Shown one piece after another: positions 11,801 to 22,560 of a stretch of 64,000 bases of DNA (positions are counted from its first letter, which is position 1; the number at the start of each line of letters is the position of its first letter). This DNA is from Massariosphaeria phaeospora (Eukaryota; Ascomycota; Dothideomycetes; Pleosporales), in assembly GCA_011032825.1 (NCBI GenBank), contig JAADJZ010000001.1, forward strand, positions 1,178,001 to 1,242,000, given 5' to 3'. The notes beneath the pieces were generated by a model, which made no database searches, was not told the DNA's origin, and saw nothing but the letters and a program-made list of their open reading frames with translations. Position numbers and translations under genes: made by a program.

Positions 11801-13187
11801 ACGTAAAACACTACTAAGTGCGCTAAAATTCTTTTAGTATTAACTATTAACTTTTTGAATTATATAACTCTACGTACTACAATATTTTTAATTTATTACA
11901 AAAAAGCGCTTAAGCTTGCTCTATACGCTTTTTAATTTAGTTAATTCTAAAGCTATTGCGCTGCTAGCTTTGCGTTTAATATTTGCTAATTAATCTTTAG
12001 CTAACGCGTTAAAGAAATAGCTGCACAACGCAATTGTACTTTAAACAGCTAGAAACTTAATACAACTAAAAAGCAAACAATTGTTTTATATATTCTTAAC
12101 TTTAATTCGCAAGAATTTGCGCTTTAGCTGTTTGAAATAGAAAATATAAAAAATAAACTAGTAGCTACGCAAAGTAAAGAGCTAGTAGGCAAAAACTAGA
12201 TTAAGAAATTTGTAACGCGTTTAAGCGAGCTTAAAATAGCTTTTAATTAAGCAAAGAACTAGCAAAGAATACAATAAAAAGATTTTAAAGTTATTAGCGC
12301 GTAGTCTAAGCTTATTAGATGTAATAAGCTAAAAGCTCTATAAATTGCCTTAGTTGTAGAATTTTAGTAGATTTCGAAGCTAATATATAGCACCTAGGTA
12401 AGCTCTACAAGCTCGCTAGCTTAGTATATTAACAATGTATTACTACGGCTACAAATGCTGCGAGCTTTTAGTAAAGCGCTAGTAGCTACTTAGCAAAAAG
12501 TATATAGAGTTGCTTTGCTTTTGCTATAAATAAACTTTATCAAATTTATTACATTTTTTATCTAGAACCTGCTATTATTGGCAATTTTCTTTTATTAGAA
12601 ATACTAAAGCTAAGTACAGCATTTACAACAATAACGTGTACAACTTTAACAAAACTAGTTTTTAAATAAGCGTAATTAGGTTTATAAAAGTTGTTACAAG
12701 CTTTTAAAAACGTACTCAACTTAATTTTATCTAGCTAGGCAATTGAAAGTAGGTAATAGTTATTCAAAGCATTTACGCTGCAAGATATGCGATTTCGCTA
12801 TTTATTATCTACAAAAAACGCGTTTATATTTTAGCATTAGTACAAAAAGAACTTTATATCTAGCAATTAAAAGCTTTTAGTTTCTAAGAACAGCTAGACA
12901 AACAACGCTTTTAGTTTTAAATAGTTAAAACATTTTAACGCGCATACAAAAGCGCGTTAAGTAAAAAAGTATTAGCTACTTATTCTAAACAGCTATAAGA
13001 GCTACTAATTTTAGAATTTTAAAAACTATTGCTTTAAAAACAAATCTTTTACGCTTTGCATGCTAGCTTATTTATTTTGTATTTTCTAGCTGCTAGATGT
13101 AGTTTGCTTTTTGCTGCTAAAGTTAAAGTACTTTTAACGCGTTTGAAACTTAGCGCGCTAGCGCGTTTTTTATATTAACAAAGAAAG
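11801..13187 (+). pseudogene. Element B, left part: pogo-like transposon remnant
   Basis: Starts ACGTAAAACACTAC after a TA (11799-11800), inside the tail of element A. The following sequence aligns to the transposase of element C from the N-terminal HTH (about 11900-12250) through the DDE core to the point equivalent to 18281 in C, where the 5' LTR of the retrotransposon begins. It is heavily mutated and interrupted by a 272-bp insertion at 12319-12590. Confidence 0.7.
12319..12590. mobile_element. 272-bp unidentified insertion with 8-bp duplication
   Basis: Relative to elements A and C, extra sequence sits between two copies of YTTATTAG (12311-12318 CTTATTAG, 12591-12598 TTTATTAG). The length of the duplication suggests a hAT-like origin, but no clear inverted repeat was found, so it could also be another short element. 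It has no coding capacity. Confidence 0.5.
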
Positions 13188-13408
13188 TGTAAAACCAAGT
13201 AGCTTTACGTATTTGTTTTCTTTTGATTAATAGCTACTATAGGCTATAACGAGCTAGACTAGTTTTTTGCAAAGCTTTTAAAAGTACCTCGCACTAAATT
13301 GCTACTAAGATAGTAATTCGTTTCTTTTACACGAATATACTATCTTTATTACTATACTATTAATCTATTTTAAGTGTTATTAAACCTATGATTAAACGCA
13401 GTCTTACA
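13188..13408 (+). repeat. 5' LTR
   Basis: 221 bp, starts TGTAAAACCAAG and ends CTTACA. It differs from the 3' LTR at roughly two dozen positions, essentially all transitions. This shows mutation after insertion rather than length divergence. Confidence 0.88.
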
Positions 13409-13449
13409 TTCAAATTGCTTTATTAAAATACTTTCAATAAATCGATTAC

Positions 13450-14722
13450 CTCGTCTACAATGTTTAGTTTATTTAACAATTAAGCTACGTTGCTTTTAGA
13501 ACACCTAGATAAAAGTTCTATTGTGCAACTAAGCACTTCTTAACTTCTAGTCGTAGATAAATACAAATAGAATAAGAATGCTAATAAAAAAGTTTAAATT
13601 AGTAATAGTGCTAACGTTCTAGAGCGTAGTTGCGCTTTTAGCGCTAAACTAAGCTAGAATAACCTAGTTCGCTTTAAAAAGAATTCTAACACTTTACTTT
13701 TAAACGATAAAAATAACAACGCACTATTAAACTTCTCTACGAAGCGAGCTTTTGACAAGCTAAAAACTTAGTAGCAGAATAAGTAAAACTGTACAGAACT
13801 TATTCGCTTTAAAGCGTTAAAAGCTTTATACTAAAACGAAAACAAAACGGCGCTTACTAAAGCTATTAAGCAACTAGTTGTGCTAGCACTTACTTAAACT
13901 GTTTTTAACTAAGTTAATTTGCCTCGTTCTAAGCTACTACACTGCTATTTGAAAAAAAATTGCGCAAACTACAACTAATAGGTTTGCGATTGCAAAAGCT
14001 ACTACACAAAAAGCTTCGACTTCTTTAGCAAACTTTAAAAAGTTTTTTTTAAGTTAACGTACGTTACTAAAAACTTTTGTACGCTCTAAAAAACCTATAA
14101 AATTTATAAAAAAATGCAATTCTCTTTATAGTTCTCTACTTAGGCATTGCTTAAAAAACAAATGTTAAGTGCTTTAAGTACTTTTAAAAAACGTAAGCAG
14201 CAAGTATACAATTCTATTAAAGCTTTACGTTAAAAGCTATCTCAAACTTCTTTTAACTTACTTTTACTTTTTCAACTTTTTTAGACTAAGATTGACTAAA
14301 CAAGTTTATTTAGCATAGCAGCGAACTTTACCGCAGCACTTTTTAAAGAAGTAAAAAAGCAACTACGTTACTTTTCGCTACAAAGTTGCACTACTTTCTA
14401 CTAAGTAGAGCAAAAAGCTAATTAGATCTATTGTAACTTTCAATAGAATAGCAAAATCTAAAGAAAAACTAAAAAAAACAAAAAGCAAGCTGCGTTGCTA
14501 ACAGAACATAAATTAACTTATTCTAATGCCAAACAGCACAAAAAGAAACGCAACGGCCGCTTTAAGCTTAAGAAAAGTAATAACAAAAAAAATAAAAGCT
14601 CTAACGAGCTAGTTTGCTACGCATGTAACAAACTAGGCTATTTCGTTTCTACTTACTTTAACAAAGCAAAAAAAAACGCTTACTTCGAGAAGAAAAAAAG
14701 AAAAAGCAAAAGCTTAAAATAG
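13450..14722 (+). pseudogene. gag remnant of the gypsy element
   Basis: Poorly conserved region between the 5' LTR and protease. The last part is basic and Lys-rich and contains a decayed CCHC knuckle: CYACNKLGYF, with the His and last Cys positions now Tyr (about 14621-14665). A short open stretch, 14495-14722, survives around it. The rest is broken by TAG/TAA codons. Confidence 0.65.
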
Positions 14723-14739
14723 CTTTTTACTTTGTAGCC

Positions 14740-17158
14740 TATATTAACTTGTTATAGTTAAAGAAAGTAAGCACTTTTTGTAAAATGCTAACGAGCAAGA
14801 ACTCAACGTTTCTTACTGCGTTAGCGAAAATTAAAAGTTTAAGAAACTTAAAAGCAATTGTAGATAGTAGAGCTTATTTTAATATTCTTTTAGCTATCGT
14901 AGCAAAAGAACAGAATCTAGTACTTAAATTAATTTCTAATTATTTTTTTTATATTGCTAAGTAGATTAAGTTACACTATTTATAGTTGTACTGTAGTAAA
15001 AGTTTGCATTACAAACTCTAAAAGCAAAGTACAAACTTATAGAATTTTCTTTGTAGTAGCTAATTTTAAAAAGCTTTCGATGTATCTCGAACTCTTTTGA
15101 ATAGATTAGTTTTAGCCGAAGTTAAACTATTCGCGTTGCTGCATGCTCTTTAGTACGCTGGCGAATAGGTAGAGGGTACCTATCGATGGGTATAGGTTGG
15201 GTTATGGGTCGCACAGACCTTGGGTTAAAGTTGGGTTAGAGTTAACCTAGCGTGGGTAGAGGTTGGGTTAGAGTAGTCAAAGCTCTAGGTTGGGAGTTAG
15301 GTTAGGGTTACCTAAATAGTTAAAAAACTGTGATAAGTAAATGTGATAAATATACATAGAAAACTTAATATTAATATAGGTTGTAAATATTATGTAAGAC
15401 CTAACCACAACTCTAAGCTTTGACCACTCTAACCCAACCTCTACCCAAGCTGCTTAGTAACTAGCGCGGGTTAAGGCTAGAGTTGAGTTGAGGTCTGACG
15501 TAAGCTAACCCAACTCTAACTCAACTTCTACTCATTTACCAGCCTACTCTTTAGAAGCATAAAGAACCTAAATAAACTAAACTATACTAAAGTAGCTATA
15601 GAAAACGCAGCAGAATTTGCTTAAACTTTAAATAGTTTTAATGCAAAGCTTTATGTCTGTTTGATTAGTGCACTTTCTAAAGCAAGCGACTAAAAAAAGC
15701 AAAGCTCTAGTTTGCAATTTAAATATTAAAAGTACTAAGACGTAGCAAGCTCTAATAGCTCGTTAGTATTAGCGTCTTATAAAGAGCAGAATTTCGCGAT
15801 TAAACTTTAGCTTAGTACAACTTTCTCGCATCAACTTCTGTACAACATGTTAATAGCAAAATTAAAGCATTTTTGCAAATACGTAGACAAGTACTTTAAT
15901 AGAAAATAAATAAAACGCTTAAAGTTTTTAGCTAGTGCGCTAATTCTTTTTGCAAAGAAAAAAAATAGCACTTTAAAGCTTTGCGTTAACTATCAAAGCC
16001 TTAACAAAATTACAATTAAGAATTGTTATTCTCTGCTCTTTATTGCAAAGTTCTTAAAAAAATTAGCTAAAGCAAAAGTTTACACTAAGCTTAACATTCG
16101 TAAAGCCTATTACAAAATCTAGATTAAAAAAAGAAACAAATAAAAAATAGCTTTTAGAAATTGATATAGTTATTTTGAGTACTTTGTTATGCTATTTGGT
16201 TTTACAAATGCTTTTGCAGCATTCTAAGCCTACATTAACTAAGCTTTTGCTAAGTTAGTTAACGTAACTTGCATTATGTACTTTAACAATATTTTAGTAT
16301 TTTCTAATACAAAAGAAGCTTATGTAAGCTAGGTTAAAGAAATTTTCTAACGTTTGCGTAAAGCAAAGCTATATTTAAAGCTTAGCAAGTGCGAGTAGCA
16401 CACACGGCAAATAGAGTACTTAAATTACATTGTATGCTTAGAAAAAGTTAAAATAAACCTAAAACAAATTAGAACGAATTAGAAGTAGCTAATGCCGAAT
16501 ACGATTTGAAATATTCAAGTATTTATAAGCTTTATAAACTATTATCGGCGCTTTATTACTAAGTTCTCTAAGCTTGCTCTACTATTAACCAAACTAACTT
16601 AGAAAAAGCTAAAAGCAGCTCGAAGCGAGCACGCTCAAAAAAAGAAAAAAAACTAGCGAATTAACTTTGAGACTAAAGCTAAGAAAGCGTTTAGAAAGCT
16701 TAAGAGTGCTTTTTTAATATTTCTATTCTAGCTTATTATAAAGCAAAATAGTTTACAAAGCTCGAAACTAACGCTTCTAAAAGCACTATTAGTAGAATTC
16801 TAAGCTAAAAAGTTTTTAACGGTAAAAATAGCAAAAAAAGTGCGCATTAGCGCTTAATTAGTTTCTTTTTGCAAAAAATAGACAAGGCGAAGTATAATTA
16901 CAATACTTATAATAAAAAGTTGTTAGCAATTAACAAAAGTTTGTTATACTTTTGCTATTTTTTTTTAAGTATCTCGTTTAATCTCTATACAAACTACAAT
17001 AACCTACGATAGTTTATAAAAACAAAAACTTTAAATTATTATCAAGTTTGCGCTTACAAAAGGTTAACAGAGTACAACTTCGTTATAATTTATCAACCTA
17101 AAAAAACAAATCTAGCTAATAGCTTCTTTTAACGACTAGACTATATAAAGTAAGCTTA
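14740..17158 (+). pseudogene. pol remnant: protease, reverse transcriptase, RNase H
   Basis: The protease trace is AIVDSRAYFN near 14850, an aspartic motif with Gly changed to Arg. Reverse transcriptase runs from about 15840 to 16500: CVNYQSLNKITIKN, KLNIRKAYYKI, and the catalytic box reduced to YFNN at 16279-16290. The RNase H start is ETNAS near 16770. Acidic catalytic positions are repeatedly Asn, as expected from G-to-A change, and many stops are present. A hAT-like MITE sits between protease and RT, and element C ends the segment. Confidence 0.75.
15154..15546. mobile_element. hAT-like MITE, copy 1 (393 bp)
   Basis: Ends TACGCTGGCGAAT...ACCAGCCTA form inverted repeats. A perfect 8-bp duplication, CTCTTTAG, flanks it (15146-15153, 15547-15554). 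It is non-coding. Both arms are built from TTGGGTT/GGGTTAGGGTT-type motifs and their complements. Length is identical to copy 2 at 24626-25018, with 20 differences, all transitions. Confidence 0.88.
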
Positions 17159-19007
17159 ACGTAATCTACTACCGAGAGCGACAAACTACCGAAAGCGACA
17201 AAATCTGCCAAGGCTGCTACTCCTCTCATTATCTTGTTATGCCTCAACTAAACAACGCGTTATTACAGCAAAACGAAGGGAGGCTTTAGATTGCCCTTGC
17301 AGCCTTTCAAGCCGGCCAATTCCGAAGCTATCGAGCTGCTGCTACTGCCTTTAACGTCAATCACCATACTCTCTCTAAACGCGCCAAAGGAACCCTATTT
17401 TGCCTTGAATCACCTGCCAACGGCTATAAGCTTACAGCAACTGAAGAGCAAACAATCGTCCGATATATACTTGACCTCGATTCGCGAGGATTCGCGCCCC
17501 GGCTGTGTAAGGTGGCAGATATGGCTGATAAAGTGCTAGGTGTGCGCGGTGGGGAGCCAGTTGGCAAACACTAGGCTGAGAGATTCGTAACGCGTTCAGA
17601 TCAGCTTAAGATGGCGTTCAATCGAGCCAAGGATAGGCAGAGAATACTCCAAGAGGATCCAGAGATAATTGGCGCGTGGTTCAAGCTGGTGGAGGACACC
17701 AAAGCTAAGTACGGCGTCCACGACGACGACGTGCACAACTTTGACGAGACTAGCTTCTAGATGGGCGTAATTGGCTCTATAAAGGTCGTTACAGGCTCTC
17801 AAAGACGTACTCGACCTAATCTTATCCAGCCAGGCGATCAAGAGTGGGTAACAGTCATCCAGAGCATTTGCGCCGCAGGGTACGCGATCCCGCCGTTTAT
17901 TATCTACAAAGGGCGCGTTTACATCTTAGCATGGTACGAGGAGGACTCTATACCTGGCAATTAGAAGCTCTCAGTCTCTAAGAACGGCTGGACAAACAAC
18001 GCTCTTGGTCTTGAGTAGTTGAAGCACTTTGACGCGCATACAAAGGCGCGTCAGGTAGGGAGGTATCAGCTGCTCATTTTGGACAGCCATAAGAGCCACC
18101 AATCTCAGGATTTCAAAGACTATTGCCTTGAGAACAAGATCCTCACGCTTTGCATGCCGGCCCATTCATTCCATATCCTTCAGCCGCTGGATGTGGTCTG
18201 CTTTTCGCCGCTGAAGCTGAAGTACTCCCAACGCATTCGGGACTTGGCGCGCCGGCGCGTCTTCCATATCAACAAAGAAGGCTTCCTGCCAGCCTTCAGA
18301 GGCGCGTTTTTCGAGGTGTTTACAACAGAGAACTGCAAGAAGGCCTTCAAGGCCTTAGGGCTAGTCCCTATCAACGCGCAGGTAGTCCTTGATCGTCTTA
18401 AAGTACGACTGTGTACCCTACTACCACCCCCCGCACTAGAAACGCCGTGGCAGTCAAAGACTCCAAGCAATACGCTTGAATTTGGATCGCAATCAAAGCT
18501 AGTACGCGATTCTATTACTAGATCGCCAACTTTAGCGCAGAGCGGCTTCTCCCAGCTTGTAAAAGGAGCTGAATTAATGCTGCATTAGAACGCGCTCAAG
18601 GACTACCGTATCAAAGAGCTTAAAGATCAATTAGCAGAGACAACCAAGCGGAAATCGCGCAAACGGAAGCGAATTCAGACAGGTGGTACGATAGAGTACA
18701 GTAACGGATTAGCGCAGGTAGCTGCTAAAGCGTCTACAGCGCTTTAGCTATCAAAGAAAGCGCGTAGTAGAGAGGGTTAAGAAAGGGCACAACTAGCTCT
18801 ACGGCGCTGTAGAAATTGTAGTAATACAAGGCACAATGCCCGAACCTGCCAAAAGAATACAGAAGAAGCTTTTAAATTAGATGCTAGCACGACGTACGCA
18901 GGCTCCTTGTTTGATAGCGATGAAATTAAAGATGCGTAACATAAGTTGGTGCTGCCAAGCCTTTTTGTCGCTCTTGGTAGTTTGTCGCTCTCGGTAGTGG
19001 ATTACGT
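17159..19007 (+). mobile_element. Element C: pogo/Fot1-like transposon, best preserved
   Basis: Inverted repeats of about 46 bp begin ACGTAATCYACTACCGAG, each with two 17-bp boxes (ACTACCGARAGCGACAA). TA duplications lie at 17157-17158 and 19008-19009. At 1,849 bp it carries one transposase gene. It is more GC-rich and less mutated than its surroundings, so it is probably the youngest large insertion. It interrupts the retrotransposon near the end of RNase H. Confidence 0.9.
17239..18939 (+). pseudogene. Element C transposase (CENP-B HTH, DDE, CCHC knuckle), 8 nonsense codons
   Basis: One continuous frame of 567 codons from ATG to TAA, broken only by in-frame stops (seven TAG, one TAA) and by no frameshift. 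The sites fit CAG or TGG changed to TAG. The order is psq/CENP-B-type HTH (about residues 10-110), a DDE-1 core with FDETS, LDSHKSH and LQPLDVVCFSPLK still carrying the three Asp, a basic linker, and a C-terminal knuckle CRNCSNTRHNARTC (C-X2-C-X4-H-X4-C). The knuckle probably binds nucleic acid. The gene is dead, but its catalytic residues are intact. Confidence 0.88.
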
Positions 19008-19009
19008 TA

Positions 19010-19287
19010 TGCTTTTGCGCAAAAAAGTAATAAAATCTACGTAGATTTATTACGAGCTTTAATAACTTGTAGTGTTTATAGTAAGCCCGCTTTAGTAGCA
19101 GTAATTATAAAAATAGCTAGCTAACTTGCAAAAGAACTAAGCCTACTAACTTTTCTAAAAAAGATAAAAGCTTCGAACTTAAAAATATACATTAGAAAAG
19201 AACTAACTTAAGCACCTTAGCTTAAGCTCTTAGAAAATAAAGTTCTTTTAAGTAATTTAGCAAGCAATTTTGCAAACTCTTTAGACT
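19010..19287 (+). other. Retrotransposon sequence between elements C and D
   Basis: About 280 bases of the gypsy element, probably the connection between RNase H and integrase. It continues the retroelement frame once C and D are mentally removed, with many TAG/TAA. Nothing else is recognisable. Confidence 0.5.
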
Positions 19288-19289
19288 TA

Positions 19290-21133
19290 ACGTGTTTCAT
19301 TAGTAAGTCGGCTACTTTAGTGAGTCGGCTACTAAACACCGGCGCGGCAACTGCGCGGCAACAACACGTAATGTCTCAACAACACAACGCGCAAAGTACC
19401 TATACTAAAAGCGATATATATATCGCTATCTCTAATATTCAATCTAAGTAGATTTAAAGCAAAAGGCGCGCTGCTGCAGTCTACAAAGTCTTTCGATCAA
19501 CAATCTAAAACCAACGCGCTAAAAGACGCTCTCGACGCAACTGCGAGCCGAAATCAAAGCGCTTTACAAAACTAGAGGAGAAGGCGATTGTGCAGCGTAT
19601 ACTTAACGAATCTCTACGAGGTCTACTGCTTTCGAAGGCACACATACAAGATATAGCAGATAGACTACTAAAAGAGCGCAGATGCAACTCTACTAGCAAG
19701 TGCTAAGTTAATAAGTTTATCAAGCGTACTTCTAAGCTGCGAACGCGATGGAGCCGTTTGTACAATCGCTAGCGAGCTGCCTGCAAAGACCTAGCAGTTA
19801 TTAAGCCCTAGTTCAGCCTAGTTCAATTGGTGAAAGCGAAGTACGGTATCCTTAATGAGAATACCTAGAACTTTGATAAATTAGGCTTCTTAATAGGCAA
19901 GATTACGTCTTAGCTCGTAGTAACAAGCTTAGATAAGCTTAAAAAAGCAAAGAAACTACAGCTTAGCGATTGCAAATAGACTACTCTAATACAAGCTGTT
20001 AGCGCGACGAGAAAGCGCATTTTACTTTTTATTATCTTCGCTAGCAAGGTCTTAATCTCTACCTAGTTTGAGCTAGGAATACTACGCAACTAGGTTATTC
20101 AAGTTAGTCTAAATAGCTAGACGAGCAACGATCTTAGGGTTAACTAGCTTAAACACTTTAATACGCATGCAAAGTCTGTAGAAGCGTACAGGCTACTTAT
20201 TATTAACAGCTACAAAAGCTATTGCTCGCTTGCTTTCTAAAACTACTGCAAAGAGAACAAAATTATTGCTTTTTGCATGCTATCTTACTTATCGCACTTG
20301 CTGCAGCTTCTTGACGTTGCCTGCTTCGCGCCGCTAAAGCGCTTTTATAGCGATAGTATCTTAGCTTTAGCGCGCAACTACATTTACTACATTAGCAAAG
20401 AAACTTTTCTACTAGCCTTTAAAGCTGCCTACGAGCATACATTTACTAAGAAAAACGCTCGCGCAAGGTTTAAAAGCGCTAGATTAGTTCTATTTAACCT
20501 AGATGCAGTGTTATCGAAGCTTGATGTAAAGTTGCGCACGCTAACTTCGCTACAGCGCGACGACGCTGCATAGAAAGCGAAGACGCTGCGCAACGCAAAA
20601 GAGCTAGAAGCTTAGACTACGCTTATTCGACAGAGAATGCAAAGGCGCTTAGGTTTCTTAGCGAGCTCTCTTAACGAGCAGGTACAACAGCTAAGTAAAG
20701 GCGCGCAGCAGATAGCGCATAATATAGTGTTGCTGCAAGAGAAACAGGCGCGTATGCAAAGTGCAATTAAAAAGCTTACAAAGCGCAAGACTTGTAAAAG
20801 GCAATACGTATAGGTTAAAAAGACTCTAATAGTTAGTAAAGTATCTAACCTAATTGCTGCAAAAGAAAGTAGTAGTCGTGAAAACGGCGAGACGCCTGCG
20901 AAAAGAGTGCGCGCAGAGAAGCGCTGCGGCCGTTGCAGCGAAATTGAGCATAATTCCTGCACCTATAAAGTAGAAATAGAGAATGTAGATAGTAGTACTG
21001 CTTTTAAATAATATTATTTTATTGCGTATAGTATAGTAATTTGTTGTAGTGTTGCACTACGTCGCTGCGCGTGCGCGACGCTAAGGTTTAGTAGCTAACT
21101 TACTAAAGTAGCCGACTTACTAATGAAACACGT
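19290..21133 (+). mobile_element. Element D: second pogo/Fot1-like transposon in the retroelement
   Basis: 1,844 bp with inverted repeats of about 49 bp beginning ACGTGTTTCATTAGTAAG and TA duplications at 19288-19289 and 21134-21135. The repeats contain two 17-bp boxes (TTAGTRAGTCGGCTACT). It belongs to a different family from C: the transposase shares domain order but little nucleotide identity. Confidence 0.9.
19371..21011 (+). pseudogene. Element D transposase remnant
   Basis: A single frame of 547 codons from ATG to TAA with about 17 internal stops and no frameshift that I can see. The third catalytic Asp motif survives in LLDVACFAPLKRFYSD. The first two are altered (FDKLG, IINSYKS). The C-terminus has a degenerate CCHC knuckle, CGRCSEIEHNSCTY, with Tyr at the last Cys position. 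The longest stop-free stretch is 20277-20573. It is dead and more decayed than element C. Confidence 0.83.
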
Positions 21134-21135
21134 TA

Positions 21136-22560
21136 AACTTAAACTTTAACTTAAAAAACAAGTTTAGACTAGTAGAGCTTATAGTAGTCTAAAATAAACT
21201 AAGACTAGCTATAACAAAGCAGTTAAATAAAATCTACTTTAATACAACAAAAGAAAAGGCAAAAGCTTTCTAAAAATGTTATAACAGCTCGATAGCTAGT
21301 TACTTCAGCGTTAAAAAAACTTTAGAGAAAGTTAAACGCTAATACGAGTAAAAAAGCATAAAAAAAGATGTTAAGAAGTACTACAACAACTATCTAAAGT
21401 GTTGCAAATTAGTAGTAGCTAAACATAGCTTTTACGAACTTTTTATACTTTTGCTAGCGCTTAATAGCTCGTAGTGTAATGTTACAATAGACTTTATTAC
21501 AAAACTTTTACTATTAAAGTATATAAAGCAAGTATACAATTCTATTCTCGTTGTAGTAAACTACTTAACTAAAATAGCTTACTACATCTTAGCTTGCGCT
21601 AACTAGACAGCAAAAAACTTTGCAATAGTTTAAATAAAAGAAATTGTAAAACTTTACAGCGTTTCGAAGAACGTTATTTTAAACTAAAGTTTTATTATAA
21701 ACTTAAAGTTCTAGAACAGCTTCTGCTACTATTTTAGCTTAATAAGCGTTCTCTCTTCTGCTTATTACTCTCAAACGAATAGTTAAACTAAAAAACAGAA
21801 TTAAACGCTAGAATAGTACTTTCAATGTTACTGTTGCTTTAAATAGAACAATTGAACTGTGTAGCTGCTAGTAGCGAAGTTCGCGTACAACAATAGCTAA
21901 TACGCAACTACAAAAAATTACTTTTTTTGTAGCATACTACAAAGCGTTTCTAAAAGCTTTAGATTAGTCTAAAATGCTTTTTAGTAACGAACAGTTGTTT
22001 ATAAAAACAAGCATAGCAGCTTACACAATTGCTCTTTAAGCTAAATGCTAGCGCAAAATTAAAGCTGCAAACGCTTATTAGAAGAAGTATTTTAACAAGC
22101 GTAGAAAGTACATTTTGCTAAAGCAAAGTAACTAAGTGCTAATTTTAAACTGCTACATAAAATCTACTAGGCTAAAGAAAAAGCTTAACTAAAAGTACGT
22201 AGAGCTAGGCACTATTGTAGACTTAACTTAGCACTAACGCGTACTAAGTAAACTTTCTTAAACTAAAAAGTGTTTATCTAGTTTTTTACGTATTCCTGTT
22301 AGAACTTTACAACTAGAAAAAGTTAATACTCTTTTAAAGCACGCTTTTAGTAGATACTTTGCGCATTTTTAAAAACAACGTGTACTACGTTAAAAAAGTG
22401 CTTAATAAAAAAAAAATTTAGTTAGCACCTAGAAGTACCTCGTTAAATAAAAAGAATACTTAGACAATAAAAACTTTTAAAAACTTAAACCGAATATAAG
22501 TGCAAATGCACTTAACGATTTAAAAAAAAAAAAGAATATTTGTAGCAAAAGAAATAAAAG
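21136..22560 (+). pseudogene. pol remnant: integrase
   Basis: Continues the gypsy element after D. The core is recognisable near 21480 (VTIDFITKL, then YNSILVVVNYLTKIAYY), followed by the region where integrases read SAYHPQTDGQ, here decayed (SSAYYSQTNS). A basic C-terminal part follows. Many TAG/TAA stops are present. A chromodomain could not be identified. Confidence 0.68.
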
